A program made the translations under genes and the position numbers. From contig JAAOMT010000602.1 of assembly GCA_016748015.1 (NCBI GenBank), positions 62,001 to 126,000 of the forward strand: a stretch of 64,000 nucleotides of DNA, in the 5' to 3' direction. Positions 34,301 to 45,955 of the stretch are shown here, piece by piece (position 1 is the first letter of the stretch; each line of letters begins with the position of its first letter). The notes beneath the pieces are model-generated. The model did no database searches. It was given only the letters and a program-made list of their open reading frames with translations, and was not told the DNA's origin. Origin of the DNA: Geosiphon pyriformis (lineage: Eukaryota > Glomeromycota > Glomeromycetes > Archaeosporales > Geosiphonaceae).

Positions 34301-35939
34301 TTTCGAGTATTTAATAAGCTGACCAAAGATTATTTGACTTGGTTTTTAATTTGAGACTGAAGGATAATATATAAAAACGCAACCCCTTTATGTAAAAATT
34401 AAAAATTATTTTAATTTAAGCTAAAGCGATCTATTTAATGTTGAATATTTCTAACCTAGTTTCCAGACCAGATTAAAGTGTCTCTTGTGAATTAAAGTAT
34501 CAAATTTGCCTATTAAAAAATCCTCAAATACAAGGCTATTGATTTTAATCAAAGAAGAATGGAATGCCAAAAGAATTTATTATTATTATTTGAGCTAATG
34601 TATTCAAAGATATTTAGAACATTATTTGGTAGTTTCTCATTAAATTTTCAGAATTAAGCTGTGAATGAATTCTCTCAAAATTTTTTAATATCAAAGGACT
34701 TTTTTAAAGATGTGAAAATTTAAATATGTAATTTTTGGTTTTATTGCAGCTTAACACATAAATTTATGTTCTATATTTATGCCATATTTGGCGTAAAACA
34801 TTTGCACAACTCACTTGTGCATTTCTTTATTAATCGGCTTAAAGATGACGAATTAAAGTCATTACCAAAAATGTGAAATAGCAATTTTTGGTAATGACAT
34901 TTAGAAATTTATACTTTGAAAAATGTCTTAAAAAAGTTTTGTCCAAATAAAGGATGATGAATTTTCTAGATTCTAATACTTTTATTAAATTCACTGGAAA
35001 GTCTTAGTTTTTAAGATAAAGTAAAATATTTATCCAAGTTCAAATTATTTTAATAACTTTTAACAAGCCATTTCCATCATCACTTGATATTGAATTCTCT
35101 CTCCAATATTCAAGTAAGAAATATTCAGCTCAAGATAATTGGTGTTCAATTTGTGTATATCTAATTCGTATGTCTACTAAGTTTCAAATCCTGTGAATCA
35201 CATTTTCCAAATAAATATCAAATCTACATGAAAGAGTTATTTTTATTAAAATTCATATGATAATATTGGACATAATTTTTTATTTTTATTTAATATAATA
35301 TTTGAATAAATATAGATAACTTTTTATATTTTAACATAATTAATAAAACATAAAATTTTATTATATACATTAAATGAATACAATACAATTAATAAAAAAT
35401 GTGAATAATAATAATTAAGATTTGTTAAATAATTATTCATTAATAAAATTTTTATTAATTTTGTTAATTTTATATATTAATAAATTTATTAAATACAAAG
35501 TAAATTATTTGAAGGTGCAAGTTGATTTAGTTTTTTTCGAAAATGTTTTTTATTAAAAATAACTAAAAACCCTTATATGTAGTGTAAATTAATTGGGTAA
35601 TTTATTTAATAATTTTAAACCTATAGGAGCTTTTTAAAAGAAATGTTATTTATAAATGAATTTCTTGGCAAAAAATTTTTATCAATTATTACCATGCACT
35701 AACAAATATGACTGCATCTTTTACCTTAAAAAAATTTAAACAAACTCAAACTTTTTATAAATATATTGATCTTTATTTCTTGGAATAGAGTACATAAATT
35801 TTTTGGTTTACATAAATACTTAAGCTAAAAATGATGCTCATAGAAGTTTCTTGATTGATAGATATTTTTTTTTCTATGCCTAATCTTATTTTCGCAGCAT
35901 AGTTACGTTCAAATAATTCAAAATATAAAAGAAATTTAA
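31400..35939. other. Gene-poor stretch
   Basis: No supported gene. A tetranucleotide repeat lies at 31565-31631. The ORF at 33434-33682 has somewhat protein-like composition but no recognisable similarity and was not accepted. 35260-35520 is a short extremely AT-rich patch. Confidence 0.6.
31565..31631. repeat. TTAA / TTGA / TTCA tetranucleotide repeat
   Basis: A run of TTAA units changing to mixed TTGATTCA units. Confidence 0.9.
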
Positions 35940-37072
35940 CTAAGAGATCGGTTCAACTTTTTTTCTTCCGAAAACTCTATATTGTTTCATGAGAGTAACA
36001 TTGTGATGAGCCTCAATTTCCATTACCTCAACCAAAGCATTATAATGTTCCGTTGAAATATTCATAAATTCCCTCACAAATGGACCACCAGATCGTAAAC
36101 CATTAACAGCAAATCGCAAGCTCTAAGAACAGTAAAATTCAATTAGTGTGCAAGAAGTACTCTTTCAAAAGTGTGAAATATATTTTTTTTTTACCTCTTC
36201 CCCTACTTTTCCACCCTTTTCTCCAAGTCGAATTGTGATTGATTTATTCCTTATTTCAGAAAATCCGCCCGTCTTTTCGAAAATTTCCGGCAACTCTTGA
36301 CCAATTTTTGGATTGAGTCCTTTCGATCTCAACATTTCAGATACTATAAATTTTGCAAAGATAAATGACTTATTTTCAAGCAATCAGTTTTCAAAAACTA
36401 GCCCCATCTATTTTTACACTTACAGCTTTTCCCGAGACGCTGGGTAGCATCTCCTTCACTTGGCCACTCTGTATCAGTTTCAACTGATTCAATCCAACCA
36501 CCTGGACGGGTGACGCGCAACAATTCCTGGATGACTTGATTTCTCCATTGTTCTTGTTTAAATCCACCCACTAAATATCGTTGATGAACAAAATCAAAAC
36601 TTGAATTTGCCATGGTAAGTCCATCCAAAAGATTATATTGAATGAATTCAACATTTCCTGGAATATCTGTTTTTGGGAAAACCGGAGAAATATCGATCGC
36701 AGTGAAACTAGATCTTGGATAAGTTTTTGCCATATCAATTATCCAAGTTCCTGGCCCACATCTTTAAAAAAGAATTTATTATTATTTTTTCGACTATTCA
36801 GCAGTAAAATAAATTTTGAAAATTTACCCTATTTCTAAAACAGAAGCACCCTTCCTTAAAATTTCATCAACAGGTGATTGAAAATTTCCGTCCCAGATTT
36901 CTTTTAAAGCAAAATGATACCGTTGTAATCGGTAAATCTCTGGCTCATCGTTTGCAAGTTTATACTCGGAATTTTGAAGATTATGATATCGCCTTCCGTC
37001 AACTACACGATATTGAGGCCTTTGATATTCTACTCGATTTACACGTCTTGAACAGCTGAAGCATAAGCCCAT
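35940..37072 (-). CDS. SAM-dependent methyltransferase, four exons, acylation leader (MT1)
   Basis: Exons 36828-37072, 36424-36761, 36195-36343 and 35940-36122. Introns of 66, 80 and 72 bp are all GT..AG, in phases 2, 1 and 0. The product is 304 residues. SAM-binding motif I is VLEIGCGPGTW (78-88, split by intron 1), followed by an acidic loop FTAIDIS (Asp105), FDFVHQRYLVGGF (about 137-149) and RVTRPGGWIESVE (about 164-176). It is a class I methyltransferase of the broad Methyltransf_25/UMTA type, and the substrate cannot be told. The protein starts MGLCFSC: Gly2, Ser6 and cysteines at 4 and 7 fit N-myristoylation plus palmitoylation, so a membrane location is predicted. Paralogue of the gene at 48169-49334. 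Confidence 0.9.
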
Positions 37073-40000
37073 TTCTAACTAAATGAAAAGATAATTGAAA
37101 ATGGATAATGTTAATCTTTGGTCTTTATTTTGTTTTAAGATTTAATTGGTGAAACATAAATGACAGCATACCAACAACAGCCCTTTGAAATTCTCTTTCT
37201 GTTTACGGGTTTTTTATCAATCGTATGCAGTACACTAAACAATGTTTTAATTTGCACAACAATTTGAATCTTGGATAAGCTTTGGTTTGATAATGTGTTA
37301 GGTTGCTCTCAAACATAGTTTCCTAAAATAACAGGAATATGATTGATTAAAAAAAAAATTAAAATATTTTTATGTAACCATCATATTATCCTCCATTTAC
37401 AATTGAACCAATCGCAAATTTTAGATGCAACACCTTATATTCGATACAGTTTTTGGGCTCGGCAGATCAAAACTTTCACAAAAAATGGGAAACGACACTT
37501 TGATCAGTTATTCATATCTACAATATTCATCATAAAATATAAACATAAGAATCATTCTATTTAAGCAATTTTCATGCTGACATTTACTTTTACTCTCTTC
37601 TAATTGGATTAAAGAAAAATTTTTACAAAAAAATTATTAACTTGAATAATTATAGTATAAAATATTTAACTTGTTCTTTTAAATTCCAAATTTATTAGAT
37701 TCGAAGATTCCTTGCAGTTTTTAAAAAAAATTATTTAAACGATTAAAATTATTTATTTAAGTAAGCTAAAACGTTTTATAATCTAATATATTAGCCAACA
37801 TGTTATCAATTAAATTAGATCATTACTCATAAAATTTTAATCAAACATAAAATAAATTATTCATTTTTAAAGTCAAAATTAATTGTCAATTACAATCAAT
37901 TACATTTTTACTTTTTCCAGTAAGAATTTTCTTGAATTTTATAATCAAATTTTGTTTAAATGTTTTATTCAAGAAAAAAAAACCCCCTATGATTTTTAAA
38001 TATATATTATTTTAAAGAAATTTTTTAAAATGAAATACCATAAATAAATAGACTTGAAAATTTTAATTTTTGATAAAAATTATTTTGAAAAAAAAAATTT
38101 TTAATTAATCTTTATGAGAGTGTGGTCTTGATAAGTTTCAAATTAACGTGACCTTAATAATGAACGCAAAAACATGATAATATAAGTTTAGATGAATAAA
38201 TTTGATATTTTAAAACGAATTATTTTGTTTTTAACATTATAAAAAGTTCGGCATAGTATATTCGTAATATAAAATGATAAAAGATTTAAAAAAGGGCTGG
38301 GGAGAAAATTATTATTTTATTGAAAAAATAACATTATAACAAAGTAGCCTTTTTCCCAATAATATGTATTATTATTATAAAAAAATACAAATTTTTAAAC
38401 CCTTACTCCAATTCTTGTCAGATGCGAGTAAACACAATACCAATTTATGATTGCTTGCCAGATCCTAAACAAAAATCAGCCCCCATTGCCAATCTCCAAC
38501 CATATTTCATCAAACAATAAATTCAATTCCTGTTTGATCAATTGATAAATATACAATCAATCATGACAAAATTTAGATTAGTATGATAGGCGGAAAAATT
38601 TACCATATTTAACCCATGATAGGGATTGAATGCCGTATTCTTATAATGTTTTTTATAGGTCTGGTTTTGTCTAGCGTTTCATTTTTCAGTACATTTTAAG
38701 CCCGAGGTTAACACTAATGTGATTAGAGTCGCCAACGGAACAAGCAAAAAGCTATTCTCAATTCGAGATATTCATGTTAACCCAATTTTGGAAATGTGCA
38801 AATTAAGAAACACCGGGTTTTTAACATTTTTGATGACAATACTTTTAGAGGTTTTACAAGCAATCATCTTATAAAATCTTATATATAAAAAAAAATTGAA
38901 AACTTAAATTTAGGGGTAAAACCATAAAGTTGCATGTTTATACCAATCGTCAATCTTCAAACGGGTAACGAATGTTTTGACGAGTAAAAATTTATGACGA
39001 AAATAATCCCGCAGACCTTTGGAAAAAGGCCAGTGAGCGAACATAGATAAATGGAATGTCTATCGGGGAAATAAAGTATAAAAATTACGAATCTTGAAAG
39101 GTAAATTGCTGAACAAGATGTCGAAGGAAATTTAATCGAAAATTTCCCATGTGGCAAGTTTTTTCAAAAATGATTACGTATCATCAAGAAAACAAACCCA
39201 TTTCGAAAGAAAGGCGTTCTTATAATGAACCGTATGAAATCTAAAAAAAAAATTATTTATTTGGCAACATATTTTTAATGTCTTTCTTTTATATTTTTTA
39301 CGAGTTATCATTCAATATCGTTTGATCTCATTCATTTTAAATACCTCTTTAATCCCGAACTTTCATAGATTCATTCGAATTGGATCACTTTTGATATGGC
39401 ATCGGTGTCGATGAGTTACTCGTAATGCCTGACGTCAGATGCCTGAAGGACATTTCTAAAAGATGACCACATTTTCCCTTAAAAATTTCTCCACTTTTAT
39501 AAAACATCTAGTTTTCAAAGAAAAAAATTATTTGGTTATAATTTGAACTCAAAAAGGACAATCTCAAAGACCCAGCATGCACATGGATGATTTCGATTGA
39601 TCATAATTGATTGTATCATGTAACATAGTCCGCTTATTCACATAAAGCGCATGTCTGCTCATGAGCAATCCCCAAAGCAATAAGATAAGACAGAAATCCA
39701 AAAGGCGTGCATATAATTTTGTTTATTGAATCACGTATCCAGAATTTTTCAATGAAGGTACCTGATTTATTGAAATCACTTGATACTTTCATCTTGATAT
39801 TATTTCTGTAATTAGGCATGGAAAACATAGTGAAATTAAGCCTAAAATGATAAAAAAGAAATTTATTTAGTGTTACGGGAATTATGTAGAAAAAGATTCA
39901 AAGTCTCGTCTCAACAGAATATTTGGTACAACCTTATGCACTCTTGTCATTTTTCAAGGTACCCCCAACTTTTATCTTATTAAAGATTTACGCGCTAAAG

Positions 40001-41194
40001 GTGAATTCTCTTTTGGACCTATAATTTTTATTCGAGAATGAAATTTGAAGATTTAAATTTTCTCTTTACGTGATTTCAATTTCCAAGTCGTAAAGAGGGT
40101 GATATTATAAACTGCTTCCTTCCATTGGCGTTTAGACATAAAATTTTTAAATTTCATGACCCATACCGTTTATTATATAGTACACTCATTTATAAAATAT
40201 TCACCCAAATAATTCTCTTCTAAACTTGTAAAAGTTAGAATTGACATACGTTGGGGAAATTAACCAGTTTTCCTTTAAGCATATATTGCCGATTGATAAT
40301 TTTAGTTAAATTCCATGAAAACTCGGGGGGAGGAGAGGTTAATTTTTTTAAAAATTATTTTTTAACTCCATTAATTCATTTTAAAGAAAATCAGAATAAA
40401 TGATTACATAAATTGATAAAAAAGTATGCATATTCTGAGATATTTTAAAATTATCATTAATTAAAATTCAAAGATTTCAAATATTTTTCGATTAGTTTAA
40501 CACAAAGCAAAAAAAATATTTGCTTGAAAAATATCATTTTAATTTTCTGCTTTTGCTTTTGAGCTTAAAAAATTATATGAATTACATTTCTCATAGGAGA
40601 TTTCGTAATAGGGGAGAAGGGAAATTTGATTTTTGGAAAATTTAGTTAAAGCTATCTTTATACCTGGAAATAGAATTAGTTTAAATTGATAAATTCATCT
40701 CAAATTATATGAGACTTGAAAAAATTCATAATTCACGGCTTCTTTTTTTTTTGTATGTTTGCCGCTAATAAAAATTTGATATTAATCAGTTTTGTTTAGG
40801 TGTGCGAAAAAAATAGATTTTTTTTTTATCATTACACTTTGAAACCAAACTTTAAAATTTTTATATTGCATATTTGTATTGTTACTACTAGGCTTCTTTT
40901 TTTTTAACTCATAAAGACGTATTCCAGTAGTCATTTTGTTTTATTGACTCAAAGTCTAATGAGTTGAAAGGGATAAATTTTGTTTCCTTAGCTCTTAAAT
41001 TTATTCTGTTACATTGTTTTTTCAATAAGTAAAACGAATTAGATTGATGATTTTTAAATTGGGCAAAAATTTCAAAAACATGAAGAAAAGTACCAGACTA
41101 ATTTTAAAAAGTGCAAATTTACAGAGAGCTGTAAATTCCTAGAAATGCCGTTCTTCTAATGCACACAAAAATTTTTGCTAGATAAGTTAAATTG

Positions 41195-41240
<46 letters not shown>

Positions 41241-41333
41241 GATTTTTTGACTGCTATGATTAATTAGGATTTTGATGAAACTAATATGATATTAATATTT
41301 TAATGAATTTTAAACACTATGTAAATGTACGAG
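37073..41333. other. Gene-free stretch
   Basis: No supported gene in 4 kb. A minus-strand segment near 38,410-38,520 is rich in Trp codons and may be a transposon relic, but it is broken by a stop and not identifiable. A (TTGA)n run lies at 41199-41238. Confidence 0.55.
41199..41238. repeat. (TTGA)n microsatellite
   Basis: About ten tetranucleotide units. Confidence 0.95.
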
Positions 41334-42011
41334 CTAGTCATATAATTGAAATTCAACTGTCTTGTATGATTCTAGAGACTCTTCTGGGGAAGAAGGTGGT
41401 GAAGGTGGTAAATATGTTTGCTTGGAAGGTTTTAGTTTCTGAAAAGCTGTTAATACTCTACTTTGTGATGATAGTAAGGCTTTTGTTGAGTTTAATGATT
41501 CATGACTAATTCGTGCAATATCTTGAGCGAAAAAATCTGAATATTGCCAATAATTTTGAAGAGGGTCTACGAATGAGGTTATTTTCTTTCGTGGTAATAA
41601 ATATTGGTCGCTGGTATTATGAAGAAGAAGATGATGATGATTATGATGATGCTGTAAGTGAGAACGAGTTCCTGTTAAAGGTACTGTTGGATTCGTGTGG
41701 CAAGATTTTTTTGGTGGTTGAAAAGTGATTAATTGTTGAGCCGGGAAGGATTGCTTCATTAAAAGTTCCCTTGGATCTTTTGAATGCTTTAACTTTGAGC
41801 AAGATAATTTATTTGATGTTTGGGGGACTTGTTTTGATTTTGATACTGGAACTTGATATTGAATAAATTTGAATTCTGTGCATTTGGCTTTGCCTTTCAT
41901 TCCATTTTTTGTTCGTGGTCCAAGCGTGTCAATCGTAAAGTTATCACAAGATTTCTTTTTAAAATTGTTGGTTTGTTCTCTAAAAGTTGAAGTTACTTTT
42001 TGGTTCACCAT
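41334..42011 (-). CDS. Hypothetical basic, disordered 225-residue protein
   Basis: A single-exon ORF with ATG at 42011, no recognised family and no membrane segment. The N-terminal half is Lys/Ser-rich (TKNGMKGKAKC, VSKSKQVPQTSNK). A His-rich stretch (LQHHHNHHHLLLHN, about residues 118-131) comes from a short ATG/GAT-like repeat. Then come an aromatic DPLQNYWQYSDFFAQDIARISHESL segment that could form a helix, and an acidic proline stretch LPPSPPSSPEESLESY near the end, PEST-like. Composition is less AT-biased than the flanks, and ORF length is well beyond chance for this DNA, which supports coding. It could be a transcriptional or signalling adaptor, but that is a guess. Confidence 0.5.
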   Translation of the reverse strand: MVNQKVTSTFREQTNNFKKKSCDNFTIDTLGPRTKNGMKGKAKCTEFKFIQYQVPVSKSKQVPQTSNKLSCSKLKHSKDPRELLMKQSFPAQQLITFQPPKKSCHTNPTVPLTGTRSHLQHHHNHHHLLLHNTSDQYLLPRKKITSFVDPLQNYWQYSDFFAQDIARISHESLNSTKALLSSQSRVLTAFQKLKPSKQTYLPPSPPSSPEESLESYKTVEFQLYD

Positions 42012-42104
42012 CTCTGAATTTTTGTAAGATTTAAAAAATATAAAACGTTTGAATTATTTTCGTTGTTGATTCTTGGTAAAAACTTATTTTAATCGTTTTC
42101 CTTT

Positions 42105-42137
42105 GCGTGTGTATGTATGTGTGTGTGTGTGTGTGTG
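42105..42137. repeat. GT-rich microsatellite
   Basis: GTGTGTATGTATGT followed by about nine GT units. Confidence 0.9.
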
Positions 42138-42646
42138 GACCGCTTTTTTATCCTTTCAGAGTAACTTAATTGCTTAATCAATTGAATTTTACGATGGAAA
42201 TAGTTGGACTTTTAGGTTCAGTTTTATAGATATCCAGAGGAATATCTTAAATAACAAGAGATTCTTCAAATTAATAGCGAGGGTCGGTTATTATTGAAAT
42301 GCAGATAGGATTGTCACCGAGTCGAATTCTTTAAACGATTTTCAAAGTATCACAAATAATTTCCTTTCTGCACTAAATGTAATTAAGTGGTTGGGAATAA
42401 TATGTTACTTACTGTTTCGGGTTCATGTATACGTTATGCTAAACTAAATTAAGAAGATCTTGTCTATTACTCATTGGTTCCAACTTTTTTGAAATATATC
42501 ATAAAGAATTTCCGTGCCTTTATTCGGATTATTGACAACGGGCCACGCGTTTTGAGTTTGTTAATATATCAGGCAAGCCTTCATGCTAAAAAATTTGATA
42601 GGAACTAAGGGAATTCCATCATTATCATCTAGTTTTTGTTTTTGAA

Positions 42647-42647
<1 letters not shown>

Positions 42648-42679
<32 letters not shown>
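42648..42679. repeat. (GAT)n microsatellite
   Basis: About ten GAT units, with further scattered copies to about 42,712. Confidence 0.9.
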
Positions 42680-43226
42680 CTAGACGATGAACGATGATGA
42701 ACAATGATGACGATTGGGATAAGGATAATAATTATGAGGGTCAAATAAAACCGAGAAACTCATTTTTAAAAATTCCCCGAATATTCATTCAGGAATGGTA
42801 TCGATATGTTTTTCTTGTCAATAATTTTTTTAGGAAATCTCAAAGGGTAGATATATGATCTTGATTCCATTGACATGAAAATCTTTTTTGATTCCAATTA
42901 TAACTGGTTTTTTCCCCCCCTTTTTTTCAAGATTATTGTTTATAGGTGAAGGATTTCTATATTAGCTCTTGACATTCAAAGTTAAGATTTTCTTTGATTA
43001 TCATGAGTTTTTCAGTATAATTTTTCTCAACTATCTGACGAAACCAAGGAAAAAATTTTTTTTCTTATTAGGTAAGATAAAGTTTCTTAATATAATGTGG
43101 CACATGTTTGTCATTTAACTATATAAAAACCGATTGATTATAAAATTTTCTAAAACTTTCTTCTAGAACTGTTTTTCATGGAAAAAATGGAAAATTATTT
43201 GATTTCTTTAAAAAGTTATAAAAGAA

Positions 43227-43227
<1 letters not shown>

Positions 43228-43276
<49 letters not shown>
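43228..43276. repeat. (ATT)n microsatellite
   Basis: About sixteen uninterrupted units. Confidence 0.95.
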
Positions 43277-43277
<1 letters not shown>

Positions 43278-43672
43278 ATAAAAGTAAAAGTGTACCTATC
43301 ATCAAATCTCTTCATTCTCTAAAACAAGATTAGAAATAATTTTTTTTAATTTCTATTGGTATTTTGATTTCGAATAGAATAAAATCCATTCATGCTATAT
43401 AGTCTATCAAAAATTTTCACATTACAAAAAGGAAGAGGATTGCGGAAATTTTCTTCTTAAATCCAAAAAGATCCTCAGATTTATTACGATCTTATTATGA
43501 TTGCTTTATTTGTATTCCGATTTCGAACTTATCCGGAATTTCAAAAAAGTCTTATTGACACTACATTATACATCCTCCCATATGTAAAACTGTTGCATAT
43601 CAAGTTTATTTTTGCTGCTCATTGATTATTAAGATCAAAAGGCTTTTAGAATAAATACTCAAAATTCTAGTC

Positions 43673-43735
43673 CATCCATCCATCTATCCATCCATCCATT
43701 CATTCATCAATTCATCAATTCATCCATTCATCCAT
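43673..43735. repeat. CATC / CATT tetranucleotide repeat
   Basis: Imperfect run of CATC, CATT and CAATT units. Confidence 0.85.
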
Positions 43736-45802
43736 CATTTCTTTTACCTTCGTCTAATTATAATAAGCCCTTAAATTTGAATTTCAAAAATAAATGGCTC
43801 ATAATAACTTTTCCATTGGATTAAAAAGAAAGTTGGACAGTTCTTAGATCAGCAAAGTAAGGAGGATTTAAAACTTTTTTAATTTGTTAACCCATTTTTT
43901 CCTAGATCAATTGGTTCCTTAGCACAATATTAGAAAGACTCTCAACATAATAATAAAGGCTAAATCGGCCGAAAAATTAAATATTGCTTACCAAGGAATT
44001 TTTGATAAATTTTGTGCCTCTTCATTAATTCATTGATTAATTTTTAAAAAAGCTTGTTAAATAATTTTAGGAAAATTTTAAATTCCCAACTTTCAAAGCT
44101 TTTTCAATATGGTAACTCAAATCAAATATGTACCTTCTATGTTGAATGAGAAGAAAATCTTTTTTTATTTTTATTTTTTTATTTGGAAATTATTTAAATT
44201 TCTATAACACATGGATATTATTATTGCATGAACTCAATTTTCCGAAATTTCGAAAATTTCCAATGTTTGACCATGTGGAATGAAAACGCATGACACCCCG
44301 CTCAGACCATCTCCCAATCATGGTGTCGAAAAGATACATGCAGTGTTGATCAGCTCGTGGGAAGATTTTTCTAAAACTATCCATAATTTGAAAAATGCTG
44401 ATTATGGCATTAGAATTCTCTTTAAAAAAGCCACAACATTTTAAATATTCGGTGTGTCCCACGCTAAGATTTTCAACAGTCTTAATTTACGGAAACATGT
44501 TCTTTCGTGTTACAGGTATTTTTTTTCTAAAAAAAAGTTAGATTTTTCGACTCCCCAAATTGTCTCGACCAAACCCCAAGCTTTTGAGAGCACTTGATTG
44601 TCAAAAAAGTCACCCCCTGGCATAACAATGAATTCTTTATGCTACATCGTACAATTAAAAATTATTTGACATTCAAGCCATTTTATTTGATCCCACTTTT
44701 ATTAAATACATTTAAAGGCCATAAGTAGAAAAAAAAACTTGGCAAAAAGTATTCATGTAATTACTAATACTCTTTTGCCTTTCATTACTAAAGAATTTTC
44801 GAATCGGATTTTCTGAAATTATTCTCAAGCAAGTCCGCTGATATTAATAATGCGCAGCACATCAATGATCGGGCGTAATGATAAAGTTTTTTTTCCCTAT
44901 AAGACATTCCTTTTTCTCCAGATAATCTTGCAGATGAGAAGTTCGATGAAAAATAACGTCTTTTAATAATCTTGAAACTCATTTTTTCATGGGTATTATT
45001 GCCATGTCATTATATTTTTGTATAGGATTATCATCATCTACAATCTTATTTTAATATTGTTTTAATTGCCTTTATTAACGAATCAGTTTTGCTGAAAAAG
45101 TTTCGTAATTGCTTTCTTTATTCGAGATTGCGCTTTTGTTTCTCTATATTACCAATTCAAATGTATGTATGATGCATAATTTTACCTAAAATACAAAAAT
45201 CTTGACGTTAAAGTGCCTTTAATGAATAAAAAAAATTGATCATCGGTTTCAGCTGAAACTTCATTTGTGTTGCTCTGGGTGGGTATACTACTTGAGAGAT
45301 TTCTTTTCTGACGAAAGGTAAAGAAAGATGAACTTCGCCTGTCTCTATTTGGGAGCTATTTGATTTAAGAAATGGAATGGGCAAACAAATAAAAACCTGG
45401 TTGAAGTAGGGACCCATGATAAGCCTAAGTTTAAATTCTCAAATTATTTATCTCTCTCATCTAACTACCGAGTCATATACTTACTATACATTAAATTTAC
45501 GACAATATCTTTCTTATCAGAAGGGGTTTCACAATTAATATGGTTTTAGATTGAGATATAATCCGCTATTGCAGAATTGTTTGATGTGAAAAGAGGGTTT
45601 TCGCCAATTTAGTAAACAAGGGCCCCGATAAATAGTTCATCTTTCTGACTGGTGGAATACACGCGATTCCGTGACAGTTGCAAACAAAAACATCTCCGAA
45701 GAATCCCGTTTTTGAATCTAGACACCAATTTATATGTCCCAATAAAAGTAAAACCAGAATTTTCCGCAATCTTTATTTTACATTGAGCAATTACTCATTC
45801 CT

Positions 45803-45812
45803 TTTTTTCTTT

Positions 45813-45883
<71 letters not shown>

Positions 45884-45903
45884 NNNNNNNNNNNNNNNNN
45901 NNN

Positions 45904-45955
<52 letters not shown>
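45803..45955. repeat. Long poly(T) tract containing a 20-base N gap
   Basis: T runs on both sides of exactly 20 N (45884-45903). The gap is inside the homopolymer, so the true length is unknown. ORFs here are poly-Lys/poly-Phe artefacts. Confidence 0.95.

Noticed and set aside
38410-38530. Minus-strand Trp-rich segment (FDEIWLEIGNGG, NWYCVYSHLTRIGV)
   Set aside because: Looks coding-like but is short, has an internal stop, and no ends or family could be assigned.
39429-39437. Isolated TGACGTCA palindrome
   Set aside because: Matches a CRE/bZIP site, but a single 8-bp match far from any supported gene start is not evidence of regulation.
45566-45769. 67-residue minus ORF resembling a signal peptide plus Cys motif
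   Set aside because: It has no ATG at its start (opens with TTG), overlaps an alternative open frame, and no exon structure could be made.
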